This document shows positions 47,233 through 55,618 of a stretch of 58,306 nt of DNA, one piece after another; the stretch's first letter is position 1; every line of letters begins with the position of its first letter. The position numbers and the translations under genes are program-made. The notes beneath the pieces are model-generated. The model searched no databases and was not told the DNA's origin. It saw nothing but the letters and a program-made list of their open reading frames with translations. The DNA comes from Halochromatium glycolicum (GTDB lineage: Bacteria; Pseudomonadota; Gammaproteobacteria; Chromatiales; Chromatiaceae). The stretch lies in contig NZ_NRSJ01000030.1 of NCBI RefSeq assembly GCF_016584085.1, positions 1 through 58,306 of the forward strand, given 5' to 3'.

Positions 47233-48657
47233 CTAACGGGCATGGCCTGAGCGCTGCGGCGCGCTCCCGAAGGCCGCGCCGGCCAGGAACAGATAGGCCA
47301 GCACCACCGCCGGCATCTGCATACTGAAATCCACCAGCGCGTGCAGGCCCACCTGCACCGTCGCGGCCACGAAGAGCAGCGCCAGCTCCAGCTCCTGGCG
47401 TTGCGCACTCATCACCAACGCCGTGCCCAACAGCAGCGCAAACGCGCCCATCAGCGCAATGGTCGCCGGCCAGCCGAGCTCCATCACCAGCTCCAGGTAG
47501 TCGTTATGGCCGCGCCGAAGGATCGCCGGAATGGTCTCATCGCGCACCAGCCGGAACGCCGACTCGAAACTCCCCAACCCATAGCCGAGCAAAGGCCGCT
47601 CATCGATCGCCTCCTGCATCAGCGCATACCCCTCGAAGCGCAGGTCGCCGTTCTCGAACAGGTGCGCAAAGCGCGCCGCGGTCTGATCCCCGCTCAGGAA
47701 CAGGTTCAGCGCCAGCAACACCAGCGGCAGGCTCACCAGTGCCAGCCCGAGCGTCCGTGTGCGTCCGGTCGGCAAGCGCAAGCTCCACCCCGACAACAGC
47801 AACGTCAGGCCGGCCAGGAAGGCCACCAGCCCCATGCGCGACTCGCTCAGCAGCAGCGCCAGGAAGCACACCACGGCCGCGATCACCAGCGGCCAACCGG
47901 TGGTGCTCACATCCTCGATGAAACTGCGCAACCGCGCGCGCCGATCGGTCTCGCGGCTGGCCAATTGCCGCAGATAGCGCAGGATCAGCGCCAGCGCCGT
48001 CAAGGTCCCAAGGCCGACATAGGTCGCATAGTTATTCCGATTGATGAAGGTTGAACGCACCAGATCGGCGCCGACGATATCATCGAACCACAGAAACGAC
48101 TCGAACCCGGCGAAATAGACCACCAGCCCGTAGACCGCATAGCTGGTCTGCGCCGCAATGAACAGACGCAGCAGCAATTCCCGGTTGCGGCCGCGCCGGC
48201 ACAGCCAGAACGCCAGCCAGGCGAACACCAGGAAGGTGAGGAAGTGGGTCGCCACCTGCAGCGAGCGCTCCGGCACCAGCGACAACGCCCCGGCCAGCTC
48301 CGGGCGCTCCAGCAGACTGCGCGTCTGCGCCCAGGCCGGATGCTCGAGCCCTGGGAACAGCCCCGGCAGACCCTGCGTGTAGCCCCACAGGATCACCCCC
48401 AGCGCCAGCGCGCTGGCCGCCACCACCGGCGGCTGCGGCAGGGTGATACCGCGCCCGCGGTGCCGGCGCTGCAGCACGAACGACACCACCGCCAGCGCCA
48501 CCACCACCCCATAGAGCGCCGGCCACACCGCATAGACGCTGCCAAAGGGCAGGGGGCTGAGCACCAGCAACGCCGCGAATAGCCAGAACGACAAACCGCG
48601 CGTCGGCGCCTGCCGACGGCGTAAGGCGGAGTGGGACAAGACAGCGGAACTGAGCAT
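47233..48657 (-). CDS. O-antigen ligase/polymerase-like membrane protein (Wzy_C family)
   Basis: A 474-residue polytopic membrane protein with about twelve segments, starting FWLFAALLVLSPLPFGSVYAVWPALY, a large periplasmic loop (residues about 300-380) and LMEAIDERPLLGYGLGSFESAF with the YGLGSF stretch and RRGHNDYLELVMELGWP typical of the WaaL/Wzy_C domain (HNDYLEL). It may polymerise or transfer polysaccharide. ATG 48657 follows AAGGAG. It is transcribed opposite to the wecA-type and export genes and is 23 bp after the phosphatase gene. Confidence 0.88.
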   Translation of the reverse strand: MLSSAVLSHSALRRRQAPTRGLSFWLFAALLVLSPLPFGSVYAVWPALYGVVVALAVVSFVLQRRHRGRGITLPQPPVVAASALALGVILWGYTQGLPGLFPGLEHPAWAQTRSLLERPELAGALSLVPERSLQVATHFLTFLVFAWLAFWLCRRGRNRELLLRLFIAAQTSYAVYGLVVYFAGFESFLWFDDIVGADLVRSTFINRNNYATYVGLGTLTALALILRYLRQLASRETDRRARLRSFIEDVSTTGWPLVIAAVVCFLALLLSESRMGLVAFLAGLTLLLSGWSLRLPTGRTRTLGLALVSLPLVLLALNLFLSGDQTAARFAHLFENGDLRFEGYALMQEAIDERPLLGYGLGSFESAFRLVRDETIPAILRRGHNDYLELVMELGWPATIALMGAFALLLGTALVMSAQRQELELALLFVAATVQVGLHALVDFSMQMPAVVLAYLFLAGAAFGSAPQRSGHAR

Positions 48658-48680
48658 TAAGCGACTCCTTGAATGAACCT

Positions 48681-49466
48681 CTAATCGGGCAACGGCCGCG
48701 GCCCGCCTTCGCGCGTATCCAAAAGCCAACGCCCGGTTCCCTCGAGCACCAGGCAGCTGAGCCGACCGGTGGCATAGGCACCGGTGTCCACGCCGATCCG
48801 ATTCGCGCGGACATCAACAGCAACGCTCACGTGATGGCCATGCACCACCATCAGTGGATGCGGCTTGCGAGCGCTCAGAAAGGGCTCGCGAATCCAGAGC
48901 AGGTCCTGCGGCGCCTGCGCCTCCAACGGCACGCCCGGGCGAATCCCCGCATGCACGAAGAGATAATCACCAAACCGGCGTGAGAGCTCGAGCTGCTCCA
49001 GAAACGCGAGATGATGCGCCGGCAGCGCCGCCCGCAATGCCGCCGCGGCCTCCAGCAGCCCGTCGGCATCCGGGGTCGGCGGCGCCACCTGGTACGAGCT
49101 GAGCGTCGCCAACCCGCCGAACTCCAGCCAGTGCGCTCCGGCCAGCGGATCAGCCAAGAAGCCCAGCATCGCCTGCTCGTGATTCCCCATCAGGCAGCAG
49201 CGGTTCAGTGCTGCCGCCGGTGGCCGGCTCAAGCACTCCAAGACCTCCCGGCTCTGCGGGCCGCGGTCCACATAGTCGCCCAAGTAGATCAGCCACCGAT
49301 CCCGATCCGGATACCGAGCCGCATCGGCTTCGATCCGCGCCTGTAACGGCTCCAACAGATCCGCACGCCCATGGATATCGCCGACCACATACAGGCGCAT
49401 CTCCTCGGGCGCGCGCGCCGGCTCCGGGCGCGCGGTACGCCGACCATCCGTCATCCATCCCCACAT
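48681..49466 (-). CDS. PPP-family serine/threonine phosphatase (metallophosphoesterase)
   Basis: A 261-residue metallophosphoesterase with all PPP signatures: YVVGDIHGRADLL, YLGDYVDRGPQSREVL, LMGNHEQAML and, near the end, VVHGHHVSVAV and RIGVDTGAYATGRLSCL. The family includes bacterial PrpA/PrpB and lambda phosphatase. The ATG at 49466 has GGAG upstream. It sits in the exopolysaccharide region immediately upstream of the O-antigen-ligase-like gene and could act on the tyrosine kinase below; that is guesswork. Confidence 0.85.
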   Translation of the reverse strand: MWGWMTDGRRTARPEPARAPEEMRLYVVGDIHGRADLLEPLQARIEADAARYPDRDRWLIYLGDYVDRGPQSREVLECLSRPPAAALNRCCLMGNHEQAMLGFLADPLAGAHWLEFGGLATLSSYQVAPPTPDADGLLEAAAALRAALPAHHLAFLEQLELSRRFGDYLFVHAGIRPGVPLEAQAPQDLLWIREPFLSARKPHPLMVVHGHHVSVAVDVRANRIGVDTGAYATGRLSCLVLEGTGRWLLDTREGGPRPLPD

Positions 49467-49641
49467 CGCCACGCTCCATCGAACTGCTGAACCAAGCGCC
49501 AAGCTGCCCAACAAGCCGCCCAACAAGCTGCCCAAACTGTGCACTCCGTCACAATCTACGCACACTCATTCGCCTGATCACTCAAGCGGAACTCGCTTCG
49601 GCCGAATCGTTTGATTAGAGCCGAAGACCGAGAACCTGCCC

Positions 49642-50361
49642 GTGATTCATTTTGCGCCAATCAGGCGTATGCGCGCGTTCAGTCGCGCGTTCAGTACTGC
49701 TGATTCCAGGCGGAAGCAGCGGCCATCTCAATGGCGATTCTTTGCGTTGATCTGCATCGGCCAAATGTTGATCACGAGTCCGGCCATTGCCAATAGCTTT
49801 GAGCGCGATGGCATCTTCACGCAGACCGGCAAAAAGTACGTGGATTTTCGGCCCATTCCGAAATGGTCCAATCTCCTGGAGCGTTTCGAGGCGGAGGAGC
49901 GTCGCGACCAAGACTGCCGTCGCCACGGCGCCGGCCGCTGCCCCTACGATCGCTGGAAGCGCACCATCGATACGCTCAGGTTCAAGAGCAAGGCCGCCCA
50001 GGTCAGCGGTGTGAATGAATTTGCCAATCAATGGCGATACGTTGCAGACGCCGCGAATTGGGGCCAAGAGGATTATTGGGCAATACCTGGTGAGTTCTTC
50101 CGCAAAGCCGGTGACTGTGAAGACTATGCATTCGTCAAGTTCATGAGCCTGCGCGCCCTCGGCTTCAGCAATGATGAGCTCCGCTTGGTCGTGGTGGAAG
50201 ACCTTAAACATAACAGCCAGCACACCGTGGTCCTGGTCGAGCTTCATGGCCGTGTACTGCAATTGGACAACCAAATCGATCAGGTGATTCCAGCTGAATC
50301 GGTACACCACTATAAACCCATCTATGCGGCCAATGAACAGGCCTGGTGGCTCTACCGCTAG
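49642..50361 (+). CDS. LapG-type transglutaminase-like cysteine protease (peptidase C93)
   Basis: A 239-residue exported protein with a signal or anchor at about 32-50 (FFALICIGQMLITSPAIA). The catalytic triad is readable as C159 in KAGDCEDYA, H194 in NSQHTVVLV and D209 in LQLDNQ. This is the bacterial transglutaminase-like cysteine proteinase family, whose known member LapG cleaves large surface adhesins when c-di-GMP is low. No LapD or adhesin gene is seen here. It lies upstream of the export genes in the same direction; GC is lower than its neighbours. Confidence 0.88.
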   Translation: MIHFAPIRRMRAFSRAFSTADSRRKQRPSQWRFFALICIGQMLITSPAIANSFERDGIFTQTGKKYVDFRPIPKWSNLLERFEAEERRDQDCRRHGAGRCPYDRWKRTIDTLRFKSKAAQVSGVNEFANQWRYVADAANWGQEDYWAIPGEFFRKAGDCEDYAFVKFMSLRALGFSNDELRLVVVEDLKHNSQHTVVLVELHGRVLQLDNQIDQVIPAESVHHYKPIYAANEQAWWLYR

Positions 50362-50507
50362 GATGCCGCATTCCGCGCACGACGAAAATACCGAACCCCT
50401 CCTGATCGGAGATATCTACATACTTCTTCATTTTTCTTAAACACCCTGCCTGTCGATAATTTAGGCACTTTGACAATCTCGGTCACTGCCGGAGCCAAGG
50501 TGCCTCA

Positions 50508-51341
50508 ATGAAGAACCCACGCATCGCTGTAACGGTCCTGAGCTTGCTGATCGCGCTTGGCGTGCACACCAGCGGCCAAGCCCAACCCACGCTCGCAACA
50601 GAAGCGCCCGCCGCTGCGCCGGTCGGTGCCCAGGCCGAGGTTGCCGGAACAGAGCAAACCCCGATCACCCCCGTCACACCCGAGACCCTGCGCCAGGCCA
50701 TCGCGGACGGCACCTTGGACGACGTCATCACCGAGGCCTTGGGTGAGAGCCCTGGGCCGGAGCAGATCGCCGCCCTGCAGCAAGCGCTCGATAACCTGGC
50801 GGTGAACGCGCCAGCCGATGCCGCCGTTGCCGCGCAAGCCGTGGTCGCCCATGCGCGGCTGCTGGCTGTCGACAACCCGCAGGGCGCGGTCGACGTCGCC
50901 CGGTCAGCGGTCCGTGCACTGACCTATCCTGCGGTTGCCGACGCCGTACCTGATGTCGTCGGCCAGAGCCTGGCGGAGGTGGTTGGCGTGGTCACGCTGG
51001 CGGAACGCTCAGGCGAGAGCCAAGGCCTGACCCTGACGGGGACTGAGGTCGCCCAGCAGGTGGTCGACTTCGCCCAGACCAACGATGCCGTCAGCGCCGC
51101 GGTGCCGGACTTCGACCAGCGCGTCGCCGAGGCCGAGGAGTTGGCCGATGTCCAAGCCGATCTGGCCGGTGTCGCCCCTGCCGCCGAGGGCGAGCAGGCC
51201 GCCGAGGGCGAGCAGGCCGCCGATGAGGTCGGCGACGACCCGGGCCTCGGAGAGGCCGCTGAGCTGGTCAGCACGCTGACGACCGCCGTCGACGAGGGCG
51301 GTGGCGGCGGCGGCTCGATCATCAGCCCGGCCGCACCCTGA
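50508..51341 (+). CDS. Secreted Ala-rich protein of the exopolysaccharide region, function unknown
   Basis: A 277-residue protein with a Sec signal peptide (IAVTVLSLLIALGVHTSGQAQ, cleavage near 26) and a low-complexity Ala/Glu/Val-rich body. A direct repeat (AAEGEQ twice) at about 226-240, an acidic segment and a poly-Gly run precede the C-terminal SIISPAAP. Helical predictions are likely in 65-200. No Cys. It lies between the C93 protease and the EpsL-like barrel and is probably a periplasmic or matrix protein. I do not recognise the family. Confidence 0.65.
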   Translation: MKNPRIAVTVLSLLIALGVHTSGQAQPTLATEAPAAAPVGAQAEVAGTEQTPITPVTPETLRQAIADGTLDDVITEALGESPGPEQIAALQQALDNLAVNAPADAAVAAQAVVAHARLLAVDNPQGAVDVARSAVRALTYPAVADAVPDVVGQSLAEVVGVVTLAERSGESQGLTLTGTEVAQQVVDFAQTNDAVSAAVPDFDQRVAEAEELADVQADLAGVAPAAEGEQAAEGEQAADEVGDDPGLGEAAELVSTLTTAVDEGGGGGGSIISPAAP

Positions 51342-51433
51342 CGCCATCGCGCAGGCCGCTCATTGAGCGCGATGCCGGCACAGCGTCGGCGTGCCTGCTT
51401 CAGCCTGTCTGATCAATGATAAGGAGGTGACCC

Positions 51434-52708
51434 GTGCGAGTCCTCGTCTCGACCTGGATCATCATCACTGTTGCGGCTCAAGGCCTAGGCATCGCTGCCG
51501 CGCGGGCACAGGACACAGCCGGCGACATCGCCTATGACGTCAGCGACGCGCTGCGCCCGCTGCAGGCCCGGGGCATCGGCTCCCTGCGCCTGGGCGCCTG
51601 GTTGCTGACGCCGGTCGTCAACATCGGCCAGACCTACGACGACAACATCTTCGCCCGGCCCGATGACGAGGTCGACGACTTCATCACCGATATCGACCCG
51701 GTCATCACCCTGGCCTCGGACTGGAACCGCCACCAGACCGCCTTCGAGCTCAGCGGCAGCTTCGGTTTCTACCAAGCGAACCCGGACGAGAACCGCCGCG
51801 ACTACTCCATCGCCAACACCACCGTGCTCGACGTCTGGGCCGGGACCCAGCTCACCAGCGATCTGCTGTACCGCCATGCGCAGACCCCGCGGACCTCGCC
51901 TGACAACATTGGCGCCTCCGCCGAGCCACTGAGGTTCGACGAACGCCGCGCCAGCCTCGAGTTCTCGCGCGACCTCAGTATCTTCACCCTCAGCCTCAGC
52001 GGCACGGTGAAGCGTCTGACCTACTCGAATAGCGAGGCTGTCGGCGGCGGCACCATCAACAATTCCGATCGCGACCGCACCGACAGCGGCTATGCGATCA
52101 CCCTCGGCTACGAGCCGTTCCCGCAGACCAGCGCCTCGCTCAGCGTCGGCTATGAGAACGTCGACTACGACGACTCCGCCCAATTCGGCGGGCCGGACCG
52201 CGACAACAACGGTTTGGCCATCGACCTCAACGCCAGCAAGACCATCAGCGAGCTCTGGAGCATCGATCTCAACCTGGGCTACCGCCCGCGCGACTTTGCC
52301 GACCCCAGCCTGGACGACCTCAGCGGCAGCAAGGCCATCGTGCTGGGCGCCGACGTCCAATGGGCACCGACGCGCCTGACCTCGCTCACAGGCACTCTCG
52401 CGCGGCGCTCCTACGAGACCACTCAGGCCGGCGCCTCGGCCATCGTTGGCACCTTCGCCACGCTCGGCGTCGAGCACCAACTGCTGCGCCACCTCGAGGT
52501 CAGCGCCGGGCTCGATTACAACCTGAGCGACTACGAAGGCGCCACCCGGGAGGACCGCGATTACGGCCTCAGCCTCGGGCTCGAATACACGCTGATGCGG
52601 TTCTTGGCCATCGAGGCCGAATACAGCTACCGCGAGCGTGACAGCACCGATGACAGCGCCGACTACGACAAGAACACCGCCTACCTCGGCCTACGGCTGA
52701 GCTTCTGA
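51434..52708 (+). CDS. EpsL-like outer-membrane beta-barrel protein
   Basis: A 424-residue outer-membrane protein with signal peptide (LVSTWIIITVAAQGLGIAAARA) and about sixteen to eighteen amphipathic strands (such as TYDDNIFARPDDEVDD, DYSIANTTVLDVWAGTQL, and a final TAYLGLRLSF with terminal Phe). The YDDNIFA motif near the start of the barrel is typical of the EpsL/BBP2 family of exopolysaccharide operons. It may form the outer-membrane pore for export. GTG start 51434 follows a strong AAGGAGGTGA with three-base spacing, likely a highly translated gene. Confidence 0.87.
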   Translation: MRVLVSTWIIITVAAQGLGIAAARAQDTAGDIAYDVSDALRPLQARGIGSLRLGAWLLTPVVNIGQTYDDNIFARPDDEVDDFITDIDPVITLASDWNRHQTAFELSGSFGFYQANPDENRRDYSIANTTVLDVWAGTQLTSDLLYRHAQTPRTSPDNIGASAEPLRFDERRASLEFSRDLSIFTLSLSGTVKRLTYSNSEAVGGGTINNSDRDRTDSGYAITLGYEPFPQTSASLSVGYENVDYDDSAQFGGPDRDNNGLAIDLNASKTISELWSIDLNLGYRPRDFADPSLDDLSGSKAIVLGADVQWAPTRLTSLTGTLARRSYETTQAGASAIVGTFATLGVEHQLLRHLEVSAGLDYNLSDYEGATREDRDYGLSLGLEYTLMRFLAIEAEYSYRERDSTDDSADYDKNTAYLGLRLSF

Positions 52709-52737
52709 TCACCGCACATCATGGAGAGACCGAATAT

Positions 52738-53292
52738 ATGACCCTCCCAGCATGCCCCACGCACCGGATGCCGCGGCCCAGCCTGTTGCTGTGGATCGGG
52801 TTGCTGCTGCTCACAATGCCCCAGCTGCTGCCGGCCCAAGGCGCCGACTACCAGCTCGGCCCCGGCGACAAGCTGCGCATCACCGTCTTCGCTGAGCCCT
52901 ATCTCTCCGGCGAATACATCGTCAGCGCCAACGGCTCGGTCTCGATGCCGCTCATCGAACCAGTGGAGGTCGGCGGCCGCACGGTTCAAGAGGCCGAGGA
53001 CTTGGTGGAGCAGGGCCTGCGCGCCGGCTTCATCGGCGATCCCGACGTCGCCATCGAGGTCCTCGACTACCGCCCCTTCTTCATCATCGGCGAGGTCAAG
53101 AACCCGGGCAGTTATCCCTACGTCGCCGATATGTCGGTGTTGCATGCAGTGGCCATCGCCGGCGGCTTCACCGCGCGCGCAGCGAAGCAAAAGATCGAGA
53201 TCCAGCGCGACGGCGACGTGCTGCGCTCGGTTGCGAACACCACCCCGGTCCTGCCGGACGACATCATCACCGTCAAGCAGCGCTTCTTCTAG
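52738..53292 (+). CDS. Wza/EpsE-type polysaccharide export protein
   Basis: A 184-residue periplasmic protein with an N-terminal signal (SLLLWIGLLLLTMPQLLPAQG) and no lipobox. The poly_export domain shows YQLGPGDKLRITVFAEPYLSGEYIVSANGSVSMPLIEPV, followed by an SLBB domain (FIIGEVKNPGSYPYV, VLHAVAIAGGFTARA). Compact like EpsE/GumB-type proteins, without the long Wza barrel C terminus, so it must rely on another outer-membrane protein such as the EpsL-like barrel. It is 29 bp after the barrel gene and 7 bp before the kinase. Confidence 0.93.
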   Translation: MTLPACPTHRMPRPSLLLWIGLLLLTMPQLLPAQGADYQLGPGDKLRITVFAEPYLSGEYIVSANGSVSMPLIEPVEVGGRTVQEAEDLVEQGLRAGFIGDPDVAIEVLDYRPFFIIGEVKNPGSYPYVADMSVLHAVAIAGGFTARAAKQKIEIQRDGDVLRSVANTTPVLPDDIITVKQRFF

Positions 53293-53299
53293 ATCACGT

Positions 53300-55618
53300 A
53301 TGGACAACGGACGCAACGCGCTGCCTCCAGGGAGTCAGCCCTATCCCGCCTACCAGATCCCGGCGGACCCGCACGCCCACCTGGGCCCGACCTCCATGGG
53401 CCCGACCGAAGAGCGCGACGGGCCCGACCTACGCGCACTGCTGAGTGTCCTCTGGCGCCGCCGCTACGTCATCCTCGGCACGGCCCTGTTCATCTACCTG
53501 CTGGCGTTCATCTATCAGATCCAGCTCACGCCCCGGTACACCGCCTCGACCCTGCTGACGCTCCAGTTCCGCAGCGAGGCCGTCGTCGACATCCAGGCGG
53601 TCATCTCCGGCCTCTCGGCCAACGAGAGCGTCATCCAGACCGAGATGGAGGTCATCTCGTCGCGGCGCTTGATCAGCCAGCTCGTCGACCGGCTGAATCT
53701 GACGCGCGACCCCGAGTTCAACCCGGCCCTGCGCGATGACAGCTCGCTGCTGCAGCTGCTCGACCCGCGCACCTACCTCTCCTCGGACTGGTTGATTGCG
53801 CTGGGTCTGGAGGAACCGCCCGAGCCGCTGAGCGAGGCCGAGCGCGAACAGCGCCAACGCGCTGCCGTCATCGGCCGCGTCAGCAGTGCGCTCAGCGTCA
53901 GCAGCCCGCGCATGGCGTACACCATCAAGATCGCGTTCGAGTCCGAGAACCCGCACACCGCCGCCCGGCTCGCCAACACCCTGGCGCAGGTCTATCTGGA
54001 CGACCAGCTCGAGGCCAAGTTCGAGGCCACCCAGCGCGCCACCGACTGGCTCAGCACCCGCATCGCCGAGCTGCGCCAGCGCGTCGTCGCCGCCGAGCGC
54101 GCGGTCCAGGCCTACCGCGAAGAGCATTCGCTGATCGAGTCCGGCAACCAAGGCACGATCAGCGAGCAGCAGCTCGCGCAGCTCAACGCCGACCTGGTCG
54201 CCGCCAAGACCCAGCTCGCCGAGGCCAAGGCCCGCTACCGCCAGATCCAGGACAGCGGCCCGGCCAACGCCGCAGCCCTGGGCGAGGTCATGAAATCGCC
54301 CATGATCCAGCGTCTGAGCCAACAGGAGGCCGACATCCAGCGCGAGGCCGCCGAGCTCTCCGAGCGCTACGGCCGCAAGCACCCGGAGGTGATCAATGTC
54401 CGCTCCGAGCTGCGCGACATCCGCCGCAGCATCAGCGCCGAGATCGCCAAGATCGCCAAGAGCGTCGAGAACGAGGTCGAGCTGGCCCAGGCCCGGGTCG
54501 ACGACCTGAGCGCCACCCTGGAAGACCTGCAGGCCAAGAAGGCGCAGCTGGAAGGCTCGCGCATCGAGCTGCGCGAACTCGAGCGCGAGGCCGAATCCAG
54601 CCGCCTCCTGCTCGAGACCTTCATGAACCGCTTCAAGGAGGTCAGCACCCAGGAGGGCCTGCAGAAGCCCGATGCGCGCATCCTCTCCGCGGCGCAGCCC
54701 GGCACCCAGACCTTCCCCAACCGGCAGCGGTCACTGATCATCGCCTTGATCCTCGCGCTGGGCGCCGGCGTTGGCCTTGCCTTCCTGCTGGAGAAGCTCG
54801 ACAACGGCTACCGCACCCCGGAGCAGCTGGAGCAGGCCCTGCGCATGCGCGGCCTCGGCATGGTGCCCAAGCTCAGCGCGCTGAAGCTGCGCGGGCGCAC
54901 GCCCGCACAATACGTGCTGCAGAAGCCCGCCTCCTCCTACGGCGAGGCCCTGCGCACCGTCTACACCGCCATCACCCACGCCCGCGCCGGCGGCGCCAGG
55001 CCCAAGCGGCTGCTGGTGACCTCCTCGCTCGCCGGTGAGGGCAAGACCACCTTCTGCCTCAGCATGGCGCGCCTGCTGGCCCTGGCCGGCAACAACCGCA
55101 TCCTGTTGCTGGAGGCCGACCTGCGCCGCGGGCGCGTGGGCAAGGCGCTCGCCAACACCGGCGCCGCGGCCGAGGCCCCGCCCGTCTCGGACTACCTCAC
55201 AGGCGAGGTCGCCGACTGGCGCCACTGCGTGCACACCGAGCCCGACAGCGGTCTGGACCTGATCGCCGCCGGCGCCAAGGTCCAGCACCCGCAGACCCTG
55301 CTGCAATCGGCGGCCATGCAACGCCTGCTCGACGAGGCCGCCGACAGCTACGACCTCGTCCTCATCGACACCCCACCGCTGCTCGCGGTAGCCGATGCGC
55401 TGGTGCTCACCGACCATGTCGATGCCACCGTGCTCCTCGTGCAATGGGAATCGACGCCGCGCGACGCCGTCAAGAGCACCCTGGCGATGCTGCGCAAGGC
55501 GCACGCACCGGAGGGCGGGGTACTGCTGACCCAGGTGGACGTCAAGAAGCACGCCTACTACGGCTATGGCGACTACGCCTCCTACTACGGCCGCTATGGC
55601 ACCTACTACAGCAATTGA
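53300..55618 (+). CDS. Wzc-type polysaccharide co-polymerase and tyrosine kinase
   Basis: A 772-residue inner-membrane protein. After a cytoplasmic stretch come a Wzz domain (RRRYVILGTALFIYLLAFIY membrane segment), a long coiled coil (about 245-470), a second segment with LIIALILALGAGVGLAFLLEK, and a BY-kinase domain: Walker A LAGEGKTTF (about 577), A' ILLLEADLRRG, Walker B LVLIDTPPLLAVADALVL (about 686). A C-terminal Tyr cluster has nine Tyr in 20 residues. It controls chain length and export with Wza. Start ATG 53300. Confidence 0.94.
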   Translation: MDNGRNALPPGSQPYPAYQIPADPHAHLGPTSMGPTEERDGPDLRALLSVLWRRRYVILGTALFIYLLAFIYQIQLTPRYTASTLLTLQFRSEAVVDIQAVISGLSANESVIQTEMEVISSRRLISQLVDRLNLTRDPEFNPALRDDSSLLQLLDPRTYLSSDWLIALGLEEPPEPLSEAEREQRQRAAVIGRVSSALSVSSPRMAYTIKIAFESENPHTAARLANTLAQVYLDDQLEAKFEATQRATDWLSTRIAELRQRVVAAERAVQAYREEHSLIESGNQGTISEQQLAQLNADLVAAKTQLAEAKARYRQIQDSGPANAAALGEVMKSPMIQRLSQQEADIQREAAELSERYGRKHPEVINVRSELRDIRRSISAEIAKIAKSVENEVELAQARVDDLSATLEDLQAKKAQLEGSRIELRELEREAESSRLLLETFMNRFKEVSTQEGLQKPDARILSAAQPGTQTFPNRQRSLIIALILALGAGVGLAFLLEKLDNGYRTPEQLEQALRMRGLGMVPKLSALKLRGRTPAQYVLQKPASSYGEALRTVYTAITHARAGGARPKRLLVTSSLAGEGKTTFCLSMARLLALAGNNRILLLEADLRRGRVGKALANTGAAAEAPPVSDYLTGEVADWRHCVHTEPDSGLDLIAAGAKVQHPQTLLQSAAMQRLLDEAADSYDLVLIDTPPLLAVADALVLTDHVDATVLLVQWESTPRDAVKSTLAMLRKAHAPEGGVLLTQVDVKKHAYYGYGDYASYYGRYGTYYSN

